From: Chryseobacterium gleum
GTDB lineage: Bacteria; Bacteroidota; Bacteroidia; Flavobacteriales_D; Crocinitomicaceae
Direction of reading: 5' to 3'
Length of the DNA stretch: 64,000 nucleotides
Assembly (NCBI GenBank): GCA_945882095.1
Contig: CAMCWF010000004.1
Span: 1-64,000 of the forward strand
Below are positions 50,051 to 61,300 of the stretch, in pieces (within the stretch, counting starts at the first letter, position 1; the number at the start of each line of letters is the position of its first letter). Both the position numbers and the translations under genes were made by a program. Under the pieces are notes generated by a model, which saw nothing but the letters and a program-made list of their open reading frames with translations, did not search any database and was not told the DNA's origin.

Positions 50051-52237
50051 ATGGCAACAAAACGACTAAATGCGTATCACGATGTTTTAAATCGTACTCC
50101 GAAAATTGTTGAACACGAAGGAAGATTGTCCGAGTTGTTCGGAACGCTGGTTTTTCATGCCGAGGTGATGCAAGAATACTTGCCTTCACATACCTACAAA
50201 TTCATGATGGAATCCATTCAAAATGGTGCGCGTTTGGATCGGAAAAATGCAGATCAAGTCGCCACTGCCATGAAGGATTGGGCCATTTCTAAAGGAGCAA
50301 CCCATTACACCCATTGGTTTCAACCGCTTACAGGTACCACAGCCGAAAAGCACGATGCCTTTATGAAGCCCATTGGTCCTGGTCGGGCAATCGACCGTTT
50401 CGATGGAGACATGCTTATCCAACAAGAACCTGACGCGTCCTCTTTTCCCAATGGAGGCATACGTAATACATTTGAAGCCCGAGGATATACCGCTTGGGAT
50501 CCTTCCTCACCTGCTTTTATCATCGGTAAAACGCTGTGTATTCCAACCATTTTTATTTCATACACGGGCGAATCTTTGGACTATAAAATGCCTTTGCTTC
50601 GTGCGTTGCAAGTGGTTGACAAAGCAGCTGTAGGTGTTTGTCAATATTTTGATAAAAACGTTACCAAAGTAAATGCAACGTTGGGATGGGAGCAAGAATA
50701 CTTTTTGGTGGATCAGGCCCTCTTCAATGCGCGTCCAGATTTATTGCTTACAGGTAGGGCCTTGTTTGGACATGCGCCTGCGAAAGGACAGCAGCTGGAA
50801 GACCATTATTTCGGTTCCATTCCTGAAAGAGTGAATGCGTTTATGCGTGAATTTGAAATTGAATCACTGCGATTGGGAATACCTGTAACCACACGTCACA
50901 ATGAAGTAGCGCCCAACCAATTTGAATGCGCCCCCATTTTTGAAGAGTGTAATTTGGCGAACGATCACAATCTCTTGTTGATGGACCTCATGGAAAAAAT
51001 TGCAAGAAAGCATGATTTTAGGGTTTTGTTGCATGAGAAACCTTTCGCGGGTGTGAACGGTTCTGGAAAACACAACAACTGGTCCTTAAGTACCAATACT
51101 GGCGTAAATTTGTTAGCGCCTGGCAAAAACCCAAAAAGCAACCTTCAATTTCTAACCTTCTTTGTGAATACCATTATGGCCATTCATGAGAATGCTGACC
51201 TGTTGCGGGCATCGATTGCAAGTGCAGGAAATGACCATCGTTTGGGTGCGAATGAGGCACCTCCAGCCATCATCTCTGTATTCATCGGTTCACAGCTTAC
51301 GGAGTTGTTGGACGACATTGAGAAAAATGTGAAAGCAGGAAAGATGACGCCGCAAGACAAAACCGAATTGAAATTGAACATCGGTAAAATCCCTCAAATT
51401 TTGTTGGACAATACGGACAGAAATAGGACCTCACCCTTTGCCTTTACAGGAAATAAATTTGAATTTAGAGCGGTAGGCTCCTCGGCAAATTGTGCCTCTG
51501 CAATGATTGTGTTGAATACCATTGTAGCCAATCAATTGATTATATTTAAAAATGCGGTGGACGACCGTATGCTAAAGGGGGAAAGCAAGGACGAAGCCAT
51601 TCTGAAAGAGCTGCAAGCCATCATTAAAAAATCTAAAAAGATTCGCTTCGAAGGAAATGGCTATGGAGATGAGTGGGTAATTGAAGCGGAAAAACGTGGA
51701 TTGTCAAATCACAAAGATACTCCAAGGGCCTTGGCGATCTACCATAAGCCGGAAGTACAGGCGCTGTTTCAAAAAATGGGCGTGTTGAATGGAAGAGAAT
51801 TGGAAGCAAGAAAGGAAATTGAATTCGAAAGTTATGTCTTGAAAATTCAAATTGAATCGCGTCTTATGGGGGATTTGGTAAACAATAATTTTATCCCTGC
51901 TGTTGTCACGTATCAAAACAAAATCATCCGAAACATAGAAGGAATGATTAACATCTTTGGTGAAGGCGAAGGGAAAGAGATGGCAGCGACCCAAATCGCC
52001 TTGTTAAAGCAACTGAATGAGCATCTTAGCGTAATGAAGGCGGCTTCCGAAAAAATGTTAAAAGAGCGTAAAAAAGCGAATTTAATATCGGATGTAGAAA
52101 CAAAAGCTTTGGCATATTGTGATGCAGTGAAAATCCATTTCGATGAAATTCGCTACCATGCGGATAAATTGGAATTGTTGGTTGAAGATGAGTTGTGGCC
52201 CTTGCCTAAATTTAGAGAGCTATTGTTTGTAAGGTAA
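50051..52237 (+). CDS. glnN: Glutamine synthetase type III
   Basis: A 728-residue GSIII, the long form of glutamine synthetase found in Bacteroidota and cyanobacteria, which makes glutamine from glutamate, ammonia and ATP as a dodecamer. FGTLVFHAEVMQEYLP near residue 26, THYTHWFQPLTG (about 88-99), GWEQEYFLVD (about 213-222), HNEVAPNQFECAPIFEE (about 282-298), NGSGKHNNWSLSTNTG (about 337-352) and NRTSPFAFTGNKFEFRAVGS (about 457-476) are family signatures and cover the catalytic Glu/His/Arg residues. A helical C-terminal region follows. ATG 50051 is chosen; the frame is open further but passes through the promoter module. Likely nitrogen-regulated. Confidence 0.96.
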   Translation: MATKRLNAYHDVLNRTPKIVEHEGRLSELFGTLVFHAEVMQEYLPSHTYKFMMESIQNGARLDRKNADQVATAMKDWAISKGATHYTHWFQPLTGTTAEKHDAFMKPIGPGRAIDRFDGDMLIQQEPDASSFPNGGIRNTFEARGYTAWDPSSPAFIIGKTLCIPTIFISYTGESLDYKMPLLRALQVVDKAAVGVCQYFDKNVTKVNATLGWEQEYFLVDQALFNARPDLLLTGRALFGHAPAKGQQLEDHYFGSIPERVNAFMREFEIESLRLGIPVTTRHNEVAPNQFECAPIFEECNLANDHNLLLMDLMEKIARKHDFRVLLHEKPFAGVNGSGKHNNWSLSTNTGVNLLAPGKNPKSNLQFLTFFVNTIMAIHENADLLRASIASAGNDHRLGANEAPPAIISVFIGSQLTELLDDIEKNVKAGKMTPQDKTELKLNIGKIPQILLDNTDRNRTSPFAFTGNKFEFRAVGSSANCASAMIVLNTIVANQLIIFKNAVDDRMLKGESKDEAILKELQAIIKKSKKIRFEGNGYGDEWVIEAEKRGLSNHKDTPRALAIYHKPEVQALFQKMGVLNGRELEARKEIEFESYVLKIQIESRLMGDLVNNNFIPAVVTYQNKIIRNIEGMINIFGEGEGKEMAATQIALLKQLNEHLSVMKAASEKMLKERKKANLISDVETKALAYCDAVKIHFDEIRYHADKLELLVEDELWPLPKFRELLFVR

Positions 52238-52297
52238 ATTTAAAATTAACCTAACAATATATATAATCTGTGCGTGTTGACTTTCCTTGGTTTTTAG

Positions 52298-52305
52298 TAC
52301 ATTCG
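52298..52305 (+). promoter_or_regulatory. Probable -7 box of the giant repeat-protein gene
   Basis: TACATTCG differs from TAnnTTTG at one position. A TTG (52277-52279) lies 18 bp before it, close to the usual -33 spacing. The ATG is 12 nt downstream. Confidence 0.45.
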
Positions 52306-52317
52306 CACAAGAAGATT

Positions 52318-55300
52318 ATGCGTATTAAAAGCCTACTTTTTCTTGTTGTTCTGCTTTCTTTTGGTTTTGCCTTCTCGCAAGTCGTGCCCGCTTTTAATGC
52401 TGTTCCCGCCGCTAATGGAAATAACACCATTGTTGTGTGTCAAGGCCAAACGGTTTTGTATACCAATGCATCTACAGGAACGAATAACCAAACCAATTAC
52501 AACTGGACTTTTCAAGGAGGAAACCCAAACAATTCCAACCAAGTGGGCCCGCATAGCGTGACCTACAATAACGCCGGAAATTACACTACTACCTTAAATC
52601 TTGGCAACGGAAATTCTACCCAAGTTAGCGTAAATGTCGTCTCAAATAATTTTAATCCCACGTTAACCATTCAAAATGGCGGTCAATTTTCTACGACCAC
52701 ATTTAACGGGGTAACGATTTTTAGAAGATGTGGGGGAGGAAATACGGGTAATTTTACTTTTACAGATCCTAATTTTGCGACCTACCCCGCAGGAACCACT
52801 TTTAATTATTCATGGGGAGATGGCACAAGTGGTTCAGGGAATCCAACTTCCATAGTTCATTCTTACGTTGGACAGGGGTATTACCCATTGACGTATTCCG
52901 TTACCTTTCCTTCAGGTTGTACCTTTTCGGTGAATTACCAAGTATACGTAGGAAGCAATCCACCTGCCATCACGTTATCTGGCTCTGGTAGTTCCTCTTG
53001 TTTACCAAATGCATATTCTTTTACCTTAGGGACACCAACAACACCATCGGTCGGTACGGTGTTTCAGATCATTTACAATGATGGTACCCCCACGTCATTT
53101 ATAAACAGTTTGTCGCCGAACCCGTTGACCATTAACCATGTTTTCAATCAAACCTCATGTGGCATCAATTCCACCATTCAAAGTACAACCTACACCAATG
53201 CTTATGCAATTCAAGTTGTGGCAACCAATGGTTGTAACCCCCAAGGTACTTTTGCTGCCATCGGGCCGATTTCCGCAGGCGGATCTGTTAATGCGAATAT
53301 AACAGCCAACCCGAACACCAATGTGGTTTGTGTTAATTCTCCTGTAACGTTTCAAGATGCGTCAAATCATGGAACCAATGTGTATGGTGGTTCTTGTGAT
53401 TCCCTTTTTGGTAGGTATTGGACCATTTCGCCAAATTCGGGTTTTACAGCCGCGGGGGCATTGGGTTCCAGTAACGGCTTTTTGCCTAATTCAGGTGTAG
53501 GTTATGATTGGACTTCATGGACGAATGGCGCTCAAAACCTACCTGTTACTTGGTCTGTCCCGGGGAATTATCAGGTAACCTTGCATTTAGGAAACGATTG
53601 TGGATTAGATTCTACAGTCTACAACATCTGCGTTACCGCTGCTACGGTTGCAAATTTCTCTTTGCCTGTTGCAACGGCTTGCGCACCTGTACAGATTTCA
53701 CCCATTAACAATTCGAGTGTTCCAGGTTGTAACAATAGCAATGCCTACAATTGGTCGGTTATTGCAACCAATCCTCAAAATTGTAATTATTTGAATGGCG
53801 CTTCCGTGCAGCCAAATAATTCTGTCGCGGGTAACCCAACCTTCAACTTTAACGGTCCGGGTGTATACACAGTCCAATTGATTACTGCCTTAGGTAATGC
53901 AGTGATTGGAAGTGCTTGTGCGGCAGATACGTTTACCCAGCAGATAACCATCAAAGGGCCTCCGCAGTTTACGATAAATCCTGTTGGGCCAATTTGCGCT
54001 GGGGGTAGCATTTCGCCTACCATCACACTGAATAATTGTTACGGATTGTCACCCGCTACCTATGCCTGGAACTTTAATCCCAACAACAACATTCCTGCGG
54101 GTAGCATTCCATCGCCGCTAACCGCAAATACATTAAATCCGGGAAGCATAACCTATCCAAGCTCGGTTGGCAGTCCCTTTCCGTTTGAACTTACAGCAAC
54201 CAATGAATGTGGTCCCACCACGGTAACACAAAACATAACCGTTCAAAATCCCGTTGTGGTTACCACAGGGTCTTATGGCCCCTTTTGTATCAATTCCCCG
54301 GTACCACTTTCTGGTACGGTTACCGGAGGTGTCTTAAATGGTAATTGGACAGCGAATGTTGCTGGAGGATCTTTTAGTCCTGTTGGGGGTGTCGCAAATT
54401 CTGGAGCCCTCGTTTCAACCTATACGCCACCCGTCGGATATTCAGGGAACATTGTTTTCACCCTTACTTCCAATGCGCCCCAGGCTCCTTGTCAAGTAGC
54501 GACTGCACAAACCACTGTGACTTTTAATCAGGTTGCGACCGTAAATGCTGGGGCTTATCCGAATGGCGTTTGTATGAACCAACCCCTAACCCTGAATGGA
54601 ACCATAGGAGGGGCAGCTTCCAGTGCTACGTGGTCAACCAATTCTGGGGGTACTTTTTCCAATCCAAACGCTTTGAATTCCACATGGACGCCGCCTCTTG
54701 GATTTACGGGTGCAGCCACATTGACCTTAACTACCAATGATCCTGCAGGACCTTGTAACGCAGCGGTCGCTACGACCAATGTTACGGTTAAACCTCTACC
54801 TGTTGCTACTTCTCCCGTTACAGTTGGTCCCATATGTTCAGGAGCAAATGGCGTCTTCGCCTTAAGTTCTACGCTTACGCCTACCAATTACAATTGGGCG
54901 ATTACTTCGGTGCCTGCTGGAGTTGTTGCGACCCCCAGTGGAACCGTCAATTCAAATACCAATTCAGGTACGTTGACAACGGCCATTACGAATAACACAA
55001 ACGCACCCCAAACGTTGACGTATGTTTTTACGCCTGTTTCCAGTGGGTGTCCTGGTACGCCTTCGTCTACCCAAATTACCATTCAACCTGTAGCCACAAT
55101 TTCTGCACTGAGCAACTTAACCGTTTGTCCGGGTGCCACCCTTACACCAACTTCATTTGTTTCCAATCCAAACGGCGCAACGTTTACATGGACCAATAAC
55201 AACGCGAACATTGGTCTTGCTGTAAGTGGAAGTGGGCAAATCACTCCTTGGACCGCTCCGGTTAATAATTCCCTAGCCAATATTACGGGTACAGTTTCGG

Positions 55301-58300
55301 TTTCACCGACCTTTAATGCTTGTCCGGGCACCAACGCAACCTTTACGGTAAACATCAGCCCGACGCCATCCATTACCAATGTGAATTTAGCTCAGAGCAT
55401 TTGTTCGGGTGCCAATACCACAGCTGTAACATGGACATCAGCGCTTGCCACAACTACCTATGCATGGGTCGGAGTTACCAGTGCAGGAACGGTAACGGGT
55501 TTTACAGCCAGTGGAAATGGAGTTTTACCGTCCATGGTGATTGTGAATAGCGGGAATTTACCAGAAACAGTTACCTACACGGTTACACCCACCAGAAATG
55601 GATGCCCCGGGACGCCAATCACCTATGTTATTACAGTTAATCCAACACCCATTTTAACGTTGTCAGCTAACCAAACCGTTTGTGGAGGAAGTCCCACGGC
55701 TGTTACCAGTTTTGCAAATTCTGTTGCAGGGGGAAGTTTTACCTACGCACTGCAAAATCCTGCTTCCGTGCCGGTTACCATTACAGGGAATCCAGTAAAC
55801 GGTTCAGGTCAAATTCCTGCAAGTACCATAAACAATGCAGGGGTTAATCCATACACCTTAAACTACACAATCACCCCGACAGCAGCGAATTGCTCAGGTG
55901 CGACAGGTGTATTTTCAATTACCATTAATCCAGCGCCGGTAACCAATTTTTCAATTGCAAATCAATCCATCTGTACGGGAGGGAGCACGGCAAGTGTTGC
56001 ATTGAGCAGTGCGACACCTGGTGTTAATTTCGCTTGGAATGTCCAAGGAGCGATTCCTGCAGGTTTACAAAATTTTAATCCAACTTCTGGTACGAATACC
56101 ATTCCAGTTTATAATAACCTAATCAATGCTACGATTACGCCAATTGTTATTACAATTATGGCACAGGCGACAACAACGGGGCCTTCTCAATGCCTCGGTT
56201 CGATGATGCCTTATACGATAACGGTGAATCCAACACCGACTGCGGTTGCCACTTTTGTTAGCAATGACACCATTTGTTCGAATGCTCAAATAGACATCGC
56301 ATTGACCTCAAATACACCCAATACCAGTTTCACTTGGACAGCGGTGAATGGGAACGGGATAACAGGTGGGGCGGCTTCAGTAAATCCGGGTGTTTCAATT
56401 ACACAAACTTTGGTGAATGCAACGGTGAATTTTGGAACGGTAACCTACACCATTACCCCCGTTGTGGCGGGAGCTTGTCCCGGTGTTCCCATACAAGTTG
56501 TGGCTAATGTGAATCCTGTTTCTGTTGTGACGGGTTTAAATCCGTTGACTTTTTGTCCTGGCAGCATTGCAGTCGTGCCTCCGTTTACAAGTTCACCCTT
56601 AGGGGCTGCGTTTTCGTGGACGAATTCGAATGCGGCAATTGGATTGGCAGTTTCCGGGAACGGAAACATTCAAAACTTCACTGCCGGCGCCAACAATACA
56701 AACCTTGCCATTTCGGGAAATGTGGTGGTTACGCCGACCTTTAACGGTTGTCCAGGTACACCTTCAAATTTCAACATCACAATCAACCCAACACCAACGG
56801 TTACAAATCCAGTGGTCACACAAACCATTTGTTCAGGCGCTCCGACGCTTGGCGTTGTTTGGCAAAGTGGTGTGGCTGGAACGACGTATGCTTGGTCGGT
56901 GGCTTCAAACGGAAACAATGTAAGTGGGTTTCTTCAAAATGGTACGGGTAACTTACCCATTCAAGCGAGCATTGTAAATTCAGGAAACAGCATTCAAAAT
57001 GTTGTTTATACGGTTGTTCCTACTGCAAATGGCTGTGTAGGTATTTCAAGTTCTTACACCATTCAAGTGAATCCCATTCCGGTTTTGACATTGTCAACGA
57101 ACCAAAATATTTGCAGTGGTGCGGCAACGATAGCAACGCAATTCACCAACAGTGTAGCAGGAGGGGGGTATGCTTGGAGCGTGACGAATGGGGCTCAAAT
57201 TCCAAATACGGTAACGGGATTTGTCAACAGTGGTTCCAATCAGATTCCTGTGATGACCCTGAACAATGTTGGCACGGCTAACCAAGTAATAACCTATTCC
57301 GTAACCCCGAATGCAAATGGTTGCAACGGTCAACCTGGTAGTTTTCAAGTTACTGTTTTTCCGAGTCCTACTTCGGCATTTTCCATAGCTCCACAAACGA
57401 TTTGTAGCCAAGGAAATACGCAGGCTGTTACGATTACATCAACCACAGCCAATGCCACCTTCGCTTGGTCTGCGCCCAATCCTTTGCCAAATGGACTCAC
57501 AAATTTTAATCCTACTTCTGGAAACACTTCTGCCATTCCATCCTTTCAAAATTTAACGAACGCGACCAATCTTCCAATCTCTGTTGTACTTACAGCCATC
57601 GCAACAACTTCAGGAAATGCCAATTGCCCTGGTCCACCAGCAAACTACACGATCACCATAAATCCAACCGTAATCGCTCAGTCCAATTTCGTGAGCAATG
57701 ATACGATCTGCAGTGGAACACAAATATCCATAGGTTTAACCTCCACGACTCCGAATGCACAATATACTTGGACGGTGAATCAAGGAAATGGAATCAGTGG
57801 TGCTTCGCCGTCGGCCGTTTCCTCTGCTACCATTCAACAAACGTTAACAAACAATACAGGTGCTGTTGGACAAGTAACCTATCTTGTCACCCCTCAGGTT
57901 GGTGCATGTTTAGGGACGCCTATTCAAGTCATTGCCTATGTGAATCCTGTAGCAACCCTTTCGCCGTTAAACAATGTAGCTGCCTGTCCAGGGGCTCCTC
58001 TCACTCCAAGCGTATTTTCATCCATTCCCGCGCAATCGACTTATTCATGGACAAATTCCAATGTTCAAGTTGGATTGTTGGCCTCCGGAATGGGAAACAT
58101 TCCAACTTGGAATGCACCTGTGAACAATGGAGTTACACCGCTCGCTTCTGTTGTGAATGTAACCCCAAGCTATCAAGGTTGTAATGGTACGCCATCAAGT
58201 TTTACGATAACAGTCTACCCAACTCCGTCCATAACCACATTGCCATTGTCACAAACGGTGTGCGAAGGTCAACCCACCACCCCGATTACTTTTACGAGTT

Positions 58301-61300
58301 CATTGCCTGGCTCGAGCATTGCTTGGGCCTTTGGAAATGCAGGACCTTCCTTGACAACCTTTAATGCGGGTAATGGCCAAAATCCACTGCCTGCGATGAC
58401 AGTATCCCATTCAGGAAATGCGGTTGAAAACATCATTTATCTGGTACAAGCTACCAGTGCAAACAACTGTGTTGGTGTAAATGTAAATTACACCATCATC
58501 GTAAATCCTAACCCCATCGTAACATCGGTTCAAGACCAGACCTTATGTTCGGGACAATCCACTGTGTTGACTTCCTACCAAAATTCGGTACAAGGTGGAG
58601 GATTTACCTGGAGCTTGTTAAATGTAAACATTCCAAATACGGTTACTGGGTATGTTTCGCCTTCGGGTACGGGTCAAATACCTGCGGCACAAATCAGCAA
58701 TTCAGGAACACAGCCATACATCTTAAACTACCTTGTCACGCCAAACGCTTCAGGTTGCAATGGAATCCCAGATACCTTTTCAATTACCGTGATGCCAGCA
58801 CCCACGGTTGTTTTCGCGGGAGGAAATACCCAAACGGTTTGTAGTGGGTTGATGTCAACCCCTGTTTCAATGAGTTCGATTACCCCTAATGTGATTTGGA
58901 ATTGGAATGTCACGAATGCGAATGGGGTAGTGGGAGCCAATCCGATCAGTGGAAATGGGGCTACGGTTCCTGCTTTCACATTAACTCAAAATACCAATAC
59001 GGCTCAGAATGTTGTGATAACCGCGCAAGCAAGTACAAACAATGGTGGATGTCAAGGAACTTTTGCGACGTATACCATCGTGGTAAATCCAATTCCTGTG
59101 GCAACCTTAACTTTAACGCCAGGAAACGTAGTCTGTTCCAATGGTACTGTTAATTTGAACTTGTCATCAAACGTGAATGGTTCGACTTTCAGCTGGACGT
59201 CAAATGCAACCGCAGGAATTACAGGAAATACAAATGCAAGTGGGGCAGTCATCACAAATACCTTGGTGAATTCAACAAGCAATGTTGGAACGGTTACCTA
59301 TTCCATTACGCCAACGGCTTCAAATTGTCCAGGACTTCCCATTTCTCAAGTTGTTTCCGTTAACCCTGTTCCAATCGTAACTGGCCTTAGTAACCTCGAT
59401 GTTTGTCCGGGAACCTCAATTTCACCTGCAGCTTTCCAAAGTGTACCAGCAGGATCCACATTTAGTTGGAGTAATTCCAATACAAACATTGGTCTGGTAG
59501 CTTCAGGTCAGTCGAACATTTCTTCTTGGCAAGCGCCAGTTAACAATGGGAATTCGAGTCAAGTGGGTACGATAACAGTTACACCCACCTTTGGTAATGG
59601 ATGCGTGGGTACGCCAAGTTCATTTACGGTCACAGTTTACCCAACCCCACAAATCACTACCGTTCCATTGTCTCAAACCTTGTGTGAGAACGTTGCAAGT
59701 CAGGCAGTTAATTTCACATCAAACATTCCAAACAGTACCATAAATTGGTCCTTTGCTAATGCTGGAGCTGGATTGAGTGGGCATCCAACAGGGCAAGGTG
59801 TAAATCCGCTGCCCACGATTACTTTTTCCAATGCTTTAAGTACGACGGAAACGGCACAGTATACGGTAACGGCAACGTCAGCAAATCAATGTGTTGGAAC
59901 GCCCGCAACTTATACATTCACAGTGAATCCAATTCCCGTACTTACAGCACCAGGTGTTCAAACGGTTTGCAGCGGTCAACCCACCACATCCGTAGCATTT
60001 TTAGCAGATGTGCAAGGTTCATTGTATACCTGGACTGCCATTTCACCACCTGCGGGACTCTCAGGCTTTACGGCAAATGGCGCATCAAATTTGGGATCGA
60101 TGACGATAAGCAATGCCACTGCGAATCCATTGCAATTGGTTTATTCTGTAACGCCATCCGCTGCGGGTTGTTCGGGCGTTAGTGGAAATTACACCTTCAC
60201 GGTTAATCCAGCCCCAACGGTGGTGTTTTCTATTGGAAATCAAAGCCTTTGCTCGGGTAGTTTAACCAATCCAGTCAATTTAACGACCTCTACGAACAAT
60301 GCAACCATTTCTTGGACAGCGGCTGTGCCTGGCGGGATTTTAGGACTGAATACTTTGTCGGGTAACAATTCCATACCTGCTTACAATTTAACCAACAATA
60401 CCGGAGGAAATTTAACGGCTACGTTTACGGCAATTGCATCTACCGCTGGAAATACAGTTTGTCCTGGAACCCCTGCGATTTATACCCTAACCATAAGTCC
60501 TCAAAATGGAATCTCTGTTGTGGCCGTTGACAGCAGTTTATGTTCAGGAAGTTCGGTGCAAATCCAAATTTCTTCGAATACAGCTGGGTTAACTTATTCG
60601 ACCGTAGCAACCCCATCCCAAGGTGTCTCCGGCGCATCCAATGTGAATGGCACCCAGATTTCTCAGGTTTTAGTGAACAATACCAATTCACAGGGAAATG
60701 TGACTTACACCGTTACAGCATCGGCACCTCCAGGAAGTACCTGTCCAAGTCAAACGGTTTCTCTACCGATTACCGTTGAGCCTGTACCCACCGTCCAATA
60801 TTCCATTGCAAACCAATCCCTATGTTCAGGAAATACATCGCAAATTGTAAATTTAACAACCAATGTTGCAGGTGCTTCCATCGCATGGAATGCGAATGTT
60901 CCAGTGGGTATTACAGGGATGCAAGCATCGGGAAGTAATAGCATTCCGGGAATTGTTTTGAATAATGCCACAAATGCTTCTGGTGTTATCACCATCAATG
61001 CCCTTGCAACCATTCAAGGTTGTTCAGGCGTATCTACCCCATACCAAATAACTGTTTTCCCAAATCCTACCCTGACAATAAATCCGCCAAACGATACAAT
61101 CTGCAGCAATACAAACATTGCGGCTTCATTCAGTTCCAATGTGGCAAATACAAATTTTGCTTGGACAATATCATCGAATCCGAACATTACTGGCGCATCG
61201 AATGGAAGTGGAAACACAATCAATCAGGTGCTTACCAATGTTTCAGCGCAAATCCAACCCATTACATACAATGTGAATTCAACAGGACCAGGGCCAAATG